From contig CM021313.1 of NCBI GenBank assembly GCA_010645155.1, forward strand, positions 1,668,588 to 1,732,587: a DNA stretch of 64,000 bases, in the 5' to 3' direction. Position numbers and translations under genes: made by a program. This stretch comes from Tigriopus japonicus (taxonomy: Eukaryota > Arthropoda > Copepoda > Harpacticoida > Harpacticidae). Numbering within the stretch: the stretch's first letter is position 1; every line of letters starts with the position of its first letter. Positions 10,742-22,074 of this stretch are shown piece after piece. A model generated the notes under the pieces. It did not search any database. It was not told the DNA's origin and worked only from the letters and a program-made list of their open reading frames with translations.

Positions 10742-11554
10742 ATGGGCAATTGCCTGGGCTTGAACCGTGATTTGGAGGTGTTAGGGGGTCATGAGCCGCA
10801 TGGAGGACCAGCGGGCTCTCGAAGGGGTTCGACCTTTAGTGATTCCACTTCTTCGGCCATTCACACGCACAAGAATCGCCCTTTGCGACATGAAAAAATC
10901 CGGTGGAAGTCGGATATCCCGCTCACTGACGGCCAACTCAAGTCCAAACGTGACGAGTTTTGGGACACGGCTCCGGCTTTTGACGGCAAACCCGAGATTT
11001 GGAACGCGCTCAAAGCCGCCGCCGAAGCGATTGAGGGTCCCAATGAGGATTTCGACTTGGCTCAAGCCATCTTGGATGGGGCCGGGATTTCCCTTCCCCA
11101 TGGATCGTTGGTCGAATGCTACGACGAATTGGGTACACGTTACGTGATACCAGTTTACTGCTTGTCCTATCCGATCAATCTGTTGAATGAATCGGATCGC
11201 GATTCGCCCGACGATTCATCAGAGCCTGTGCTGAATCCGGAGGATGGTAAAGAGGTGAGACTACGAGTGAGAGTGTCCATCACGGGCAAAGAGGTCCGAT
11301 TCTATATCAACACCCTAGAAACCATCCTGAGTGCCAAAAAGAAGCTTCACCTCGACTCGAAAATCGGCGAACCCGCCCGTCAACGGTGGTTTTACGGTGG
11401 GCGTCCACTTAGTGACAAAACACGAGTCGGAGATGCGCGGGTTCCGCCCGGACACGTTATCCAGTGCATTGTGAGTGATTTGACCTTTGACGTGATCCCC
11501 AGTGGGAAAGGTTCGTCCAAGGACGGGCGAAAAAAGACCAAGAAACCCGATTGA
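10742..11554 (+). CDS. UBTD2: Ubiquitin domain-containing protein UBTD1/2-like
   Basis: An intronless 270-residue frame. The N-terminus MGNCLG is a likely N-myristoylation/palmitoylation site, as in vertebrate UBTD proteins. Residues about 45-155 match the conserved UBTD N-terminal helical domain (KIRWKSDIPLTDGQLKSKRDEFWDTAPAFDG ... GSLVECYDELGTRYVIPVYCLS). Residues about 171-245 form a ubiquitin-like fold (VRLRVRVSITGKEVRFYINT ... QRWFYGGRPLSDKTRVGD). There is no C-terminal di-glycine for conjugation, as usual for the family. UBTDs bind ubiquitin-conjugating enzymes of the UBE2D type. The C-terminal tail is Lys-rich. I cannot tell UBTD1 from UBTD2; invertebrates usually have one gene. Confidence 0.92.
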   Translation: MGNCLGLNRDLEVLGGHEPHGGPAGSRRGSTFSDSTSSAIHTHKNRPLRHEKIRWKSDIPLTDGQLKSKRDEFWDTAPAFDGKPEIWNALKAAAEAIEGPNEDFDLAQAILDGAGISLPHGSLVECYDELGTRYVIPVYCLSYPINLLNESDRDSPDDSSEPVLNPEDGKEVRLRVRVSITGKEVRFYINTLETILSAKKKLHLDSKIGEPARQRWFYGGRPLSDKTRVGDARVPPGHVIQCIVSDLTFDVIPSGKGSSKDGRKKTKKPD

Positions 11555-12127
11555 CTTCCGGTTCCCGGGCCCGAGACCGAGATATTTACTATTCTGCCAC
11601 AAATTCATACTGACCTCTTCATACCAGCCGATCCTTTGCATTGGTGAATCATCTTCGATTCTCATAGGTTTTCGAACGTTTCAGTCATATCCGAGTCATA
11701 AATTAGTTTTTAAATCTACGTCTGTTGGGGGAAAAAGGCGTGGCCCGCCCCGCCAAGAGAGGCTAATGTTTTTATTTAGATTGATGCATTACGAAGCTGG
11801 GACAAGTTTTTTTTTTGGATTAACTTGTTTCCCGCTTGTCTGTGAAACTCTAATTGTCAGAATGCTGCCGTTGAGTTCGATTTTGCCATATTTATATATA
11901 AATTCAATTGCTTTTGTTTGAGCGCCTCTAAAGGAGGACTATCTGTATTGAATTGAATACTCAAAACTATACTCAATTAGACCAGGTGAACCATGTGGAA
12001 TGAAATATTTAATTGTAACGCACTCGCACCTTGGAAATATAACTAACAACAAAGCAGAACTTTTTCATTTGAACTATTAACTCCAATTTAAGATCTCCTC
12101 CAGGATATCACACTCTCTATCCAAGTC

Positions 12128-13207
12128 ATGGCCGTCGAAGCCAGGGTTTCTCAAGGATGGTTCGTCTCTCACGAGAAATTCCTCAATCAGACCTATTCCG
12201 GACTTGGCCTTCAATCTCGGCCTATTTTTAACCTAAAAACTCCATTTCGCATGGACCTGGAAGCGCGCAAAGTTGCTCAGGCGATGAAGCAAGGTTCTGA
12301 AGTAGTTACGAAAGGCACAAAACGTCGACGAAAACCCCCAGCATTAAAGCCAGAGGAGACGGCTAGAAATCGGATATTCTTGTCGTTTTTGGACACATTG
12401 AATAACACGCAATCCAAACTTTTTGACGCCCTGCCGAACTCGTCGGTGGTTGAAGAAAATAATAAAGAAGTCAGGGATCTCGTCAAGAAATTGCCGAATT
12501 TCGACGTGAAACCCGACCTTACGATGAAGAACGACCAGGATACCTCAAAGATAGTTCAAATTACCGCCCGGAGCTACGTTTTGCCCCCTCATTGTGAATT
12601 CGTTCTCGGTGATATCTCTGGAATCACAAGTCTTCAGAATGAACATCGAAAATTTGATATCATACTTGCGGATCCACCTTGGGAGAATAAGCATATCAAA
12701 CGAAAATCAGAGTATGCCATGATGTCCAATGAAGAATTGGCCAAACTTCCTATGCAAGATTTACTCCATGATCACGGATATTTGATCATTTGGTGCACTT
12801 TGTCTCGGCGACATCAAACTGAACTGGAAACCTGGTTTGATCGATGGGATTGTGAGCTTTTGACTCGGTGGTTCTGGCTCAAAACGACCAAATCTGGGGA
12901 ACCCGTGATTGACTTACAAAAAGCTCACAAGCGACCCTACGAGATTATTCTCATCGGTCGAAAACGAACCAATTCCAATCCCATTCCCACTCAATTTCAA
13001 GAGGAGCTCATCGTTTGCAGTGTCCCTAGTGGACACCATTCGCACAAACCACCCTTAAGCCAAATCTTGAGTGAAATTTTGCCGTCAAGTGCATATAAAA
13101 ATTGCTTGGAACTATTTGGACGCTATTTACTTCCGCATTGGACCACATTGGGAAATGAGTGTCTCAAGTTCCAAGATATAGAACATCTCTTTTATTCCCG
13201 TGCTTGA
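12128..13207 (+). CDS. METTL4: METTL4-like N6-adenine methyltransferase (MT-A70 family)
   Basis: A 359-residue intronless frame starting with ATG at 12128. The MT-A70 domain fills the C-terminal half. The catalytic DPPW tetrad is at residues 182-185 (DIILADPPWENK), followed by the family blocks YLIIWCTLSRRH, ELLTRWFWLKTTKSGEPV, HKRPYEIILIGRK, SGHHSHKPPL and CLELFGRYLLPHWTTLGNECLKFQ. These place it in METTL4/DAMT-1 rather than METTL3 or METTL14. METTL4 enzymes methylate internal m6Am of U2 snRNA and have been linked to DNA 6mA. The protein is shorter at its N-terminus than human METTL4 (472 residues). All residues I know to be needed for catalysis are present. It is convergent with the riboflavin transporter; 175 bp separate the two stops. 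Confidence 0.92.
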   Translation: MAVEARVSQGWFVSHEKFLNQTYSGLGLQSRPIFNLKTPFRMDLEARKVAQAMKQGSEVVTKGTKRRRKPPALKPEETARNRIFLSFLDTLNNTQSKLFDALPNSSVVEENNKEVRDLVKKLPNFDVKPDLTMKNDQDTSKIVQITARSYVLPPHCEFVLGDISGITSLQNEHRKFDIILADPPWENKHIKRKSEYAMMSNEELAKLPMQDLLHDHGYLIIWCTLSRRHQTELETWFDRWDCELLTRWFWLKTTKSGEPVIDLQKAHKRPYEIILIGRKRTNSNPIPTQFQEELIVCSVPSGHHSHKPPLSQILSEILPSSAYKNCLELFGRYLLPHWTTLGNECLKFQDIEHLFYSRA

Positions 13208-13382
13208 CGGTAATTTGTGCCACTTTCTGGACGACTAAATAATATTATTAGTAAGCATTTTTGTACAACATGTACAACAAAGTATGGCTACTTTTACTCT
13301 TTGGCGTGGTACGCAACTCATCGGACACACCAATTTATCATCCGATCAGTTTGCAGAAGTTCATTTTTGGTCTCTAATATCA

Positions 13383-14890
13383 TTAAGACTCGCACTTTAT
13401 GTAGTACTGATGGAAAACGTCGAGCTCGTTGACCAGAACATAAGAAAGTGCCGCGCCAAATGCCGATCCAATTTGCGTCCACGCTCCACACCAAAACAAA
13501 GCCGTATTGGAGTGCTCCCGACACCATCCCGCAATTGAGACCTTCACATATGAGAATAGACCACCATAGACCACCCAAGATATCACCTAGAAAGAACCAA
13601 GAACGATGTATGAGCTTAATGGAGATCATGGATCCAAGCAAGCTAGATGCCCTTTAATTGTTATTACCGTTAATGCCCCACCCGCATCCGGACCCCACAA
13701 TTGATTGGGGCTCTCAAGAGAGGTAGCGAGAATGAATCCCGAGAAAAGCGTACCCACCGCTGTCAAGACCAATAAGAGCTTGGAACTTCGGCAAGGGTAG
13801 AAGAAGGCTGTAAAGGCCATCACGGGATTGGCCATGGCGTTGAGAGTGACGGACAAATGGTAGACCACGTTACCAAAAGGTAAACATGAATAGGTCTGAA
13901 TGGACGGGAAAGCTCCGTTACTGATGAAGCACAAGTAGGCCTGAAGGGCGAGAAAGCCGTAGAATTTGTTCCGAGCTTTCCAATCGGAATTTTCACTATC
14001 CAGCGACGGAAACGACACCGGGGCCACCTCCGTTGGCGGATTGTCTTTGGAACTCGAAGGTGTGACATGGTCGTATGAGGATGGTTCTTCTGTGGGAGTA
14101 ATATAGTTCTGCTCCGTCACGAGTTCACCTCTGACCGATGGAATTACGTTCATGAGAACAAAGGCCACTGCACTTACTATGACCATGACCATGAGAATGA
14201 CAAAGAACACCTCGACAGAGAACCTGAAAAGAAACGCAAGTCATTCCTGAATCGTCAGTGCAAGGTTTGATGACCTCCCACTTACCTTGGGTCCGGATAC
14301 ACGGCAATTTCCTTGTAGTCCAAGAAGTAATTCCCGTCGGCATCGAGCACGGAGTCCGTCACATTAGCACAGTACGGATTCCCGCCAACACCTTGAATGA
14401 GGGCCACCACGGCGGGTAGAAACCCGCTCATGCCTTCTCCGATGAGGTAGGAGTTTAAATAAATGGCTCTAAATGTGGCCATGAACGGCAAAAAAAGCAC
14501 AGAACTCGTGCAATCCACCATGGACAGAGCGAACACTAACACGAACAGAGCGGTCGAATGTTCCTCACCCGCTAAGATGGTGGTTCGGTCCCAGAACAAG
14601 ATCAGACACAATGAGGCTACCACACCTACCAACAGGAGTCCCACAATAATGTACTTCTCGAGGTTCTTGTGTGGATAGGCATAGCGATAAATGCCATAGC
14701 AAATGGGTCCCATATTGGCAATCTGTATGATAATCGACAGATACGAGGCCAGGGCCCAACTCTCAGGGAGTTGCTCCACCAGGAGCGGTAACTCAACCCA
14801 GAGCCCATTGATACTGATCCAAGAGCTGATCCCAAAGAGAATGGCCAAGGCATCCAAGATCAGACTGCGATTCGTGCTCAGTGAAATCAT
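13383..14890 (-). CDS. SLC52A3: Riboflavin transporter, SLC52A family
   Basis: Three exons on the minus strand, 14286-14890, 13668-14223 and 13383-13586. Introns of 62 and 81 nt have GT-AG ends and phases that join cleanly, giving 454 residues (human RFVT3 has 469). N-terminal blocks FGISSWISINGLWVELPLLV and MVDCTSSVLFLPFM, and the C-terminal block YVKVSIAGWCREHSNTALFWCG, are typical of SLC52A. About eleven hydrophobic segments are present. A Ser/Pro/Thr-rich cytosolic loop (about residues 232-260) separates the two halves. The function is plasma-membrane uptake of riboflavin (vitamin B2). Choosing between SLC52A1, 2 and 3 is not possible from the sequence, so the symbol is provisional. Confidence 0.92.
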
Positions 14891-16380
14891 GGTAATGATT
14901 CTGAAGATGCCCTTCTTGGCTCGAGTTTGTATTATAGAGGAATGACGAGATCACAAATTGCACGAGTCAACCAGACCTGGAAAAAATGCCATACAAGTTT
15001 GAAATGACAGCAGCACGCTTTGTTTGATAGCAGTCGGGCACTAAGGTTCAGATAATGATGAATGATGCTTTAACTCGGGGAAGCGTTTGTTGCGCTATCA
15101 CGTTTAATTGCTTAATCCAATTCTCTTCAAGTGACCTATTGCTCACACGATTGGCTCATTTAATAGAGCAGAAACACGTGAGTGACAAACAATGCACACT
15201 TACGCAGAGTACATTCAAAATTGCACTCTTGAAACGGAATGGTCCTTCGAGTCCTCAATCCGAGTTCGCTCTACATCCGACCATAAACAACGCCAAAACA
15301 CAACTGACTGAAGGAAGTGAAGTGATCGAGTAAATTACCGACGCCCCCGCTCTTGGCATTCAGGTTTTCGATGTGATGTCTGCAGAGGGCAGGTCTATTG
15401 ACCGGTGGCCAAGCTTAATAGGGAGGAAGAGGTGAAGGAGGAGGAGGAGGATGGACGGAATAACGAGGAATGCTACACTCCCCGATCTCTTTGTTACAGA
15501 TCTCGGGCAAGCACAATACCGGAGAGAAAAGCTAGTACAGACAACGAGGAGATATCAACCACAGCCAGGGCAACGTACAAGTGCACCGAAGTTGAAATAT
15601 CAAAAAACCGGGTTATTGAAAACTTTGATTGAAAGCGAGAACAGGAAAAAGGTGATGATAATGGTAATGTATCCTTCCATGTTCGACTCAATTGCTCTTT
15701 TTGCCTCCCTTACATGATTTACGTTTTTGAATCCCTCATTTTTCATTCATGACACATTTTCGTATTTGTTCTTGTAAAATATAAAAAATGAAATGGACTA
15801 TTGGGAAAAAGGGAAAGGATCTTTATGTATCCTTATCGAATTTTGAAAGCTAAAGATGCGCGTATGATACAAGAACTCTTGAACACAAATTTAGCGAGTG
15901 ACGTTTGACCCCGAGTTTCGTCATGACAAAAACGTCACCCAATATGTAAAGTGCGTTCGGAACACAATTTTACCTTCATAGACACGGATATCTATTTACC
16001 TTATTTATCACCTCACCGACACAGCCATTGTATTTGGTTGAAGTTTCATATTGAGGAGATCCGAATGTCTTGGTTATGGAGGATCATGAACACTAGTAAT
16101 AGATAAATGTCGTCGACGGTCGCGCGAGATGTGTGTCTAAAACGTGATGGAGATGGCAAAGTCAGCTGACTCGCAATGGTAAAGGTCGGTTCATTCACGA
16201 ACAAGGCTGAATTAGGAAAGGCGTGCGAGAGGAGAGAGAGAGAGGAGAGGACAAGACTTCTTCATAAGGCTGGAAATGCACGTGTACCTAAGGAGCTTTC
16301 TCTCTCTCGTTCAGTGAAATTTGACCTGTATATGCGAGCCTTAAAGCATTCATTTATTGATTGAATCAAGACAAAACGAT
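14891..16380. other. Intergenic stretch, no gene seen
   Basis: It contains the divergent upstream region of the riboflavin transporter, a purine-rich block (GAGGAGGAGG) near 15,420-15,450 and AG-rich repeats near 16,220-16,250. Open frames here are short and lack similarity. Confidence 0.5.
16353..16358 (-). terminator. Poly(A) signal of AIMP2
   Basis: TTTATT on the + strand, AATAAA on the minus strand, 23 nt after the AIMP2 stop codon. Confidence 0.6.
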
Positions 16381-17158
16381 TTACAACGATTTGAACAATG
16401 CGTGACCAGAGCACTTTTTGGACCACGCACTCAGAGGAGAAGCACTTAAGTCGATGTCATTGGCTTTGATGATGGACCACACTAAAACATCGACAAGGGA
16501 AAAGGATTTGCCGGAGAGCCAAGGCGTAGCCTTCATCTCTTGAAGAGAAGTCTTGATGGCAGAAGGGTTCGTGTACTGATGTTGGGTCAAATTATCGAGA
16601 TCCAGATCCAAACGAGGGTTCATTAGCATATCGTCGTAGGGTAACACGGTGGGATCATCTAAGAGTCGAGCAAAATATCGAGCCACATTCGCTTCGCCCG
16701 AGAATTGGTCGCCTTCACGAATGATGATGTTCGGTCGAACGATCCCATGCTTCCAAATTAGGCTAATCTTGATCATTTGGCCGTCTTGGGGACGAGTTTG
16801 ATCTTCATTAAGGGACAGGAATTCATAGCAATGAGAAGGCAGTCGGCCCACCACAGACGAATGAATATGCGTTTTAGCGGACACAACAAATTTTGATGCC
16901 AAGGCTTTAACCAAGGGAAGAATCGAGTAAGGCGGGTGCTCAGGATCGGCATTTATCACAATATTGTTGGATGAGCTCGAGGTTTGGCTACGCATAGAAC
17001 GGGCTTCAGAAGACTTGGTTCGTACTAACTCTTCAGGGATGTCTAATTTAGAATGTAGGCCACCAACTTTGGACTTGAGTTGTTCTAGTTTTAGGGTAAT
17101 TTCATCCCAACGACGCGCTGTGACTTGCGCTAAAGTGGCCTCCGGATTTCGACGATCT
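16381..17158 (-). CDS. AIMP2: AIMP2 (multi-tRNA synthetase complex scaffold p38), 5' end unresolved
   Basis: From a 3' splice-type site (TATTGCAG) at about 17,159-17,166 the frame runs open to the TAA at 16,381-16,383. The upstream part is a coiled-coil/leucine-rich stretch (WDEITLKLEQLKSKVGGLHSKLD), matching the AIMP2 N-terminal zipper. Then come the AIMP2 core IVINADPEHPPYSILPLVKAL, THIHSS, and a GST-C-like domain (ANVARYFARLL ... TPWLSGKSFSLVDVLVWSII). AIMP2 scaffolds the cytosolic multi-aminoacyl-tRNA synthetase complex. The first in-frame ATG is at 16,995, inside the conserved part and after the zipper. The 204-residue version starting there would lack the zipper. The AIMP2 N-terminal peptide exon (usual MY..K and PTCMY motifs) was not found between here and 20 kb. 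It lies only 119 bp downstream of the PheRS alpha stop. Confidence 0.82.
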
Positions 17159-17195
17159 CTGCAATAGGATTCAGAAGTGCACCGTAAACATCCAG

Positions 17196-17201
17196 TTTAT
17201 T
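17196..17201 (-). terminator. Poly(A) signal of PheRS alpha
   Basis: AATAAA on the minus strand, 77 nt past the FARSA stop and only about 37 nt before the AIMP2 splice acceptor. This is the spacing expected between neighbouring genes of an operon-like unit. Confidence 0.5.
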
Positions 17202-17277
17202 TCCAAAACATTACCGTGCTTCACATAGTACAATGTAGATGAGAAAATCGTACAAAAAATGAAAACAATATATACCG

Positions 17278-19022
17278 CTATTTTTCGTACTTGTCCAGTC
17301 TGCAGATGGGATTTTCCTGGACCATCTTCAAGTTGACTTTATTCCCGCAGAGGTCACGGATGTTGTCGATCCCATACTTGATCATGGTCGGTCTACAAAA
17401 GTTATGCAAGAATTAATATACGTCACAAATCCCCCACATATGCTTAAAGTGGGAACGAAGTGGGTAATTTACCCAAAACGACAGTTTTCTCTCCCTTCTT
17501 GTAAACGGAACAAACAACAATCGCAAATGGGACAAGAAATTGTCGTTCGAGTAAAAACAAATTGTTCTTCTATTCAACTTATGTCGCACAATCAATGTTA
17601 ATTCTTCAAAAAAAAAAGGAATCATTTTTGTACCTACCTCTCCAAAGATAGACCATAACCGATCACATTGACGCCTTCAGGCAAACCCATAGGTAGTAAC
17701 ATCTCGGGACGGAAGAGTCCCGAGTTCCCAATCTCGACCCATTTCTTCAATCCTTTATGATAGGAAAACACCTCCATGGAAGGCTCAGTGTACGGATTGT
17801 AGGCGGGCTTGAACCGCAACTCTTCAATGCCCAACTTTTTAAAGAACTCGTACAAAATACCGACAAGATCGCCCAACGTAATCCCATAGTCCGCAATCAC
17901 ACCTTCGATCTGGTGGAACTCGGCCAAATGCGTAGCATCCAAAGTCTCATTGCGGAACACCCGATCAATCGAGAAATACTTCTGCGGTTTGAACGGACCG
18001 CTTTGAGCCAATTGATACAACATACGGGCCGACACGGCCGTGGTATGCGTGCGAAGGACATTCTTCCGAGCATCGTCCAATTTCCAGTCCATGCGATACC
18101 CCTGGGACCCATATCCACCCGTGCTATGGACCTGGCGAACGCGTTCCAAATAATCCGGCGGAAACTCATCGGACGTAGCCGGATCACTCAAGAAAAAGGT
18201 GTCTTGAGCGTCTCGGGCAGGATGTTGTTGGGGTTGAAAGAGGGCGTCAAAGTTCCAGAACGAGCTCTCCACAAAGTTATTCGTCGGCATCTCGGAAAAG
18301 CCCATTTCCAAGAAGATTTGCCGATATTCGGCCCTGACTTTGAGCAACGGGTGCAAATGACCGGCCGGAGGTTGAATGCCCATGGCCTCGAAATTGTAGG
18401 GCTTGAAATCGGCCGTCTTCCACGAACCCGTGGCAATCATCTCGGGGGTCAAATCCGTCTCGCTTTTTTTGATCTCGAGCGTGAACTTGGGTCCTTTGGT
18501 CACCCGATATCGCTTGACCGTGACCTCTTGCATCAGCTTGCGTTTCTTGGCATCTTCTCGCGCTTTCTCCGACAATTTCGAAGCCAATCCGTTCTGAACT
18601 TGTTGCAAATCCAATTGAACCTGATCCACGATGGAATCGACCTTTCTAAAAACGCGAGGTTGACCCGCGGTCTTGTCAATCTTCAGCCAACCGGCCGACA
18701 TGGCCTTGGCAAAGCCCACCTGACCCACGGCCTTGCTCAATCCTTGGATTAATTCTTTTTGCGGAATCCCGGTGTTCGGCGGGATAGCTTGGAAGACCAC
18801 GGCCTCGTGTGAACCCTCTTGAGCCATTTGTCGGCCTTCAGCCGTCAGTTCCCAATGCTTGAGCGTGTCAATCCGGCTTTGGATGACATCGCCCAAGCAT
18901 TCCAGGCTCTTGATGGCGCCCACGATCTTCTGATGATCTAATGACCAGACTTGAGCCAAGGCCACCGAGTCTACGGGCTCATGTTGATCCAAATGACGCA
19001 GGATCCGCTCGGCCAGTTCCAT
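17278..19022 (-). CDS. FARSA: Cytosolic phenylalanine-tRNA ligase alpha subunit
   Basis: Two exons, 17638-19022 and 17278-17392, separated by a 245-nt GT-AG intron, encode 499 residues (human 508). The N-terminal winged-helix repeats ([32 protein letters not shown]) bind tRNA. The class II catalytic domain carries motif 2 ([19 protein letters not shown]), the Phe-pocket region and motif 3 (GYGLSLER at the exon junction). The last exon encodes [21 protein letters not shown], which completes the domain and matches the human C-terminus. The enzyme charges tRNA-Phe as an alpha2-beta2 tetramer. Without the small last exon the protein would end in motif 3. AIMP2 follows directly on the same strand. 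Confidence 0.95.
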
Positions 19023-20585
19023 GATAATAAGGTCGTGCTCTTGTTCCGTGGGTCCAAACCTAAAAGGTTTTCACGCCGACAATCAGTCAGTCAGTACTCA
19101 GTCATACTAGTGATGGGTTTCGAGTTGGGAGTGCTGCCAGTTTTGACTCGGAAGTGTTTAATTGAGACGCTTTATTGTGAGAGACGGGCGGGGTTTTGAC
19201 TGAAGCGCCATGGAGAAAAGTATACGATTTTTGGAACTAAAAACATTTCCAAATAAACAGACTCTCCATGCTTTGGACGTGGAAAATTGTCAAATGGAAT
19301 GTTCACTGAAACCTTTTCAAGTGACCTTGCCCGATGTTCAGAGTCTTAAATTGTAAACTTTCAAAATGGTTTTGGAACAGAAAAATACAAGTTGGAAGCA
19401 TCAACCCATTTTACAGCGCATTGGGTTGGGCTCTAGAAAAAAGCAAACGTTCTGCTTCAAAATAAGATGTGGAAGCACTGGATAGAGCGAGGGCTTGATG
19501 AGGCAGGAACCTCTCACCACAGGACGCGAACTTCAGCTGACGCGTGGCCCAATGAGGCCCTTAAAACGGTGCGGCTCTGCAGTGAATTTGAACGAAATTG
19601 CCAAAAACGATAGAAATAGGTGGTTGATAGCAAAAATCGCTTCAGAACATTGTTGCAGCATTAGATAGCGCTCCTTTTCCTACCATTCATTTTTATAATG
19701 CTGCTTTCTGTTCTCGGGAATTAGTCAAAACTGAGCTCCTTCAGACCAATATCTCGCACAAAATGGAGAATGGATCTCGAATAAATGCATACGTAACTTA
19801 AATATAATAATACCAACTTCAGACAACGAGTTCAGTTATACTTCGATCAAGTTTCATGAAGATTGGGCGTCTTTTTAGAAAACTGTGGCCATGTTATTAA
19901 CAATGAAACTCACAGCCACAGTATCCACACTCTTCCCCATAAAAACATCATTTTTAATCAGCATTTTATCATCTGAAATCCTTGAAATCCATTAGATGCC
20001 AAATATCAACATTTTGATCAGCCAAACCGAGAGGAAGCATGAGATTAAACAATTTTTTTGTCAACTAATAGTTGAGTTGTTGATGATTCCCTCACACTGA
20101 TCATTCATGCAGAATGCAGTGAAGAACAGATCACTCTCATGGAGCACTGCATTCTACGCTTTGATGGTGTTGTTTGGTACTTATAATCTGAAACAATTGG
20201 TATTTCAGGATAAGTTGAATAGGGTTGATAATGAGTGGTGAACGTGATTTACCCAAGAGTGGGTTGCATTTAATTATCTCTAAGAGACAGAAACACAAAC
20301 TAGAATGATGTCTAGACAATTTGTTTGCTGATTTAGTATAAATTATTGAATATTGAGTCCATAACACTTCCCTATCGTTCACTCCAGAGGGCCTCATTGG
20401 GCTCTCAAAAACAACAACAAACAGCTGTCTTCGCATCCTCTTCTATGAGTATATCCATGGATGAGGCTTCCGTCTGTTTGGAAATGTTGAAAATAGCGCC
20501 CAAAAGGGAATCGGCCAATCACGTGATGCGAATTGAATGACGTCATTGACGCCGGTCCAAAGTTTGCCCGTCTCTGATGTGTTGG
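19023..20585. other. Upstream region of FARSA and start of the repeat-rich block
   Basis: No gene found. At 19,108-19,190 lies a copy of a dispersed repeat (TAGTGATGGGTTTCGAGTTG), also present reversed near 23,445-23,485 and again near 25,848. A 15-bp inverted pair (GCCCAATGAGGCCCT) occurs near 19,550 and 20,395, and a short hairpin (GCAGAATGCAGTG with its complement) near 20,110-20,158. Confidence 0.5.
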
Positions 20586-21640
20586 GACAGGAACTTCAGA
20601 CGAATAAACATATTCGTATTTTTATCTTTATTCATCGCGATTTTTTTTTCTTCCAATTCAGATTTTATTCCTCTTTTTTTGTCTCATCAGGCAATTTTAT
20701 TTGTCTTTTCTCGTCTAATTGGCCAAAATTTTGGATTGTCTTGGATTTCAAGCTCTTTAAGCGTTTTTTTTTTTTTAATTTTTCCTATCAAATAATAACT
20801 TTGGAGAAAGTTCAACGCCAGAGCTTTGGCCAAGGCAACAATTTGATGTCAGTTGCAGTCTTGCACAAATGAAATAGAATCCACACTAGCAAATGAACTT
20901 GTAATCATGGAGTCGCCCAACAGACACAGAAAGAAAGATGACTATAAGGTTGAAAAAGCTCTGTGGCCATGAAAACAACTAACGTATCTGTAAATCTGCT
21001 AAAAAACGTTTCTTAAAAAGAGGCATTTTTGAGCTCTTGACTTTTGTTTGACACATGGACTACTAATTCTTGCCCATTAGATACTACCTTTTTATTTTCT
21101 AGATTTGACCATTTTAGCTCATACAAACAGATTTTTCCCCATCAATTTTTTAAGGAATTTTAAGGAAGCCAGAGTGGCCGCGCGTACTAATGCGTTATTA
21201 TAAGAGCCGAGTGTAAATGCTTCCCCAGGCGGCGTAGGTTCGAATCTTGTTGGGGATCGGATTGAAGCTGTCGGGAGAAATCCTTGTTTACATGGAATCG
21301 CATTCCTTGTAGCTGTAGTAGAAAATCCGCAACCAAAAAAAAGAAAAAAAATAGGGTCAAACATTTTGTCCATTTTGTGGCAGTAGTTTTAAAACTATTA
21401 TTTTGGCTGTATGGGCACTTAATTTAGCTTTTCTTTTTTAATTCAATTGGATTTGTCTTTTTGTGAAAATTTATTTAATTTTTTATGTCTTACTAGTATT
21501 TTTTCATTTCTTTTGTCTTTGTCAAATAAGGCAATTCTATATATCTTCTTTCTTCTAATCAGGCAATTATTTTGGTTTTTTTTGTATAATTTACCAGTCA
21601 CAAAAGTGATTAAGGATTCAATAAGCAATAATTTGATGTA
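20586..21640 (+). mobile_element. Truncated hAT-like MITE (GACGAATAAA family) with a SINE inside
   Basis: The segment starts with GGGACAGGAACTTCAGACGAATAAAC split by a few changes and follows the internal order of the intact copy at 28,625-29,062 (TTATTCGTC runs, CTAATTGGCCAAAA, ATTTTGTGG.AG). Its right terminus is eroded. A tRNA-derived SINE at about 21,162-21,352 interrupts it. Confidence 0.6.
21162..21352 (+). mobile_element. tRNA-derived SINE (Leu/Ser-type head)
   Basis: A pol III box A-like segment at 21,171-21,185 (AGAGTGGCCGCGCGT) and a perfect box B GGTTCGAATC at 21,237-21,246, with a long variable arm between them as in type II tRNAs. A tRNA-unrelated body and an A-rich tail (21,334-21,352) follow. 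It splits the surrounding MITE copy, so it inserted after it. Confidence 0.65.
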
Positions 21641-21644
21641 TGTC

Positions 21645-22074
21645 CAGAAATGAAATTGTGTTGTTTGATTATGTTAAGTCAAATATATTCAAACTCCTGA
21701 TCCACTGACTTGCTTTGTGATTATGATTTTCCATCTTTTTATGAAAGCAACATGGTTTTTGTCTTTGACATTGTTCAAGCTCCTTCTTCAACATGTTGAA
21801 TGACATAAATTTTCTTCCCTGTAACTCTTTGCAACACTACACAGTTTTTTTGGCTTATTTTGGCTTAGGAACCCTTATTAAGTATTGAACATAGAGAAAG
21901 AGAAGAAAATTTATGTCATTCTATGAAGTGAAGAACGGCCTTGAACAATGTTAATGATAAAAATCATGTTGTCATCAACAAAAGATGGACAATCATCATC
22001 ATAAAGCAAGACCGTGGATCAAGAGTTTGAATATATTTGACTTAATACCATCAAATAACACAGTTTCAATTCTT
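21645..22074. mobile_element. Foldback element with arms of about 190 bp
   Basis: The two halves are reverse complements at roughly 80%: for example TTAAGTCAAATATATTCAAACTC on the left pairs with GAGTTTGAATATATTTGACTTAA on the right, and GACATAAATTTTCTTC pairs with GAAGAAAATTTATGTC near the centre. Only about 70 bp in the middle are unpaired. This is typical of foldback MITEs. No coding capacity. Confidence 0.7.

Noticed and set aside
17159..17190. ATG TTT ACG joined by a tiny intron to AIMP2
   Set aside because: The intron would be about 24 nt and the join is out of frame with the zipper region.
17757..18752. 331-residue frame opposite PheRS alpha
   Set aside because: A long but mirror-image frame of a GC-rich conserved exon; the minus strand has the full synthetase.
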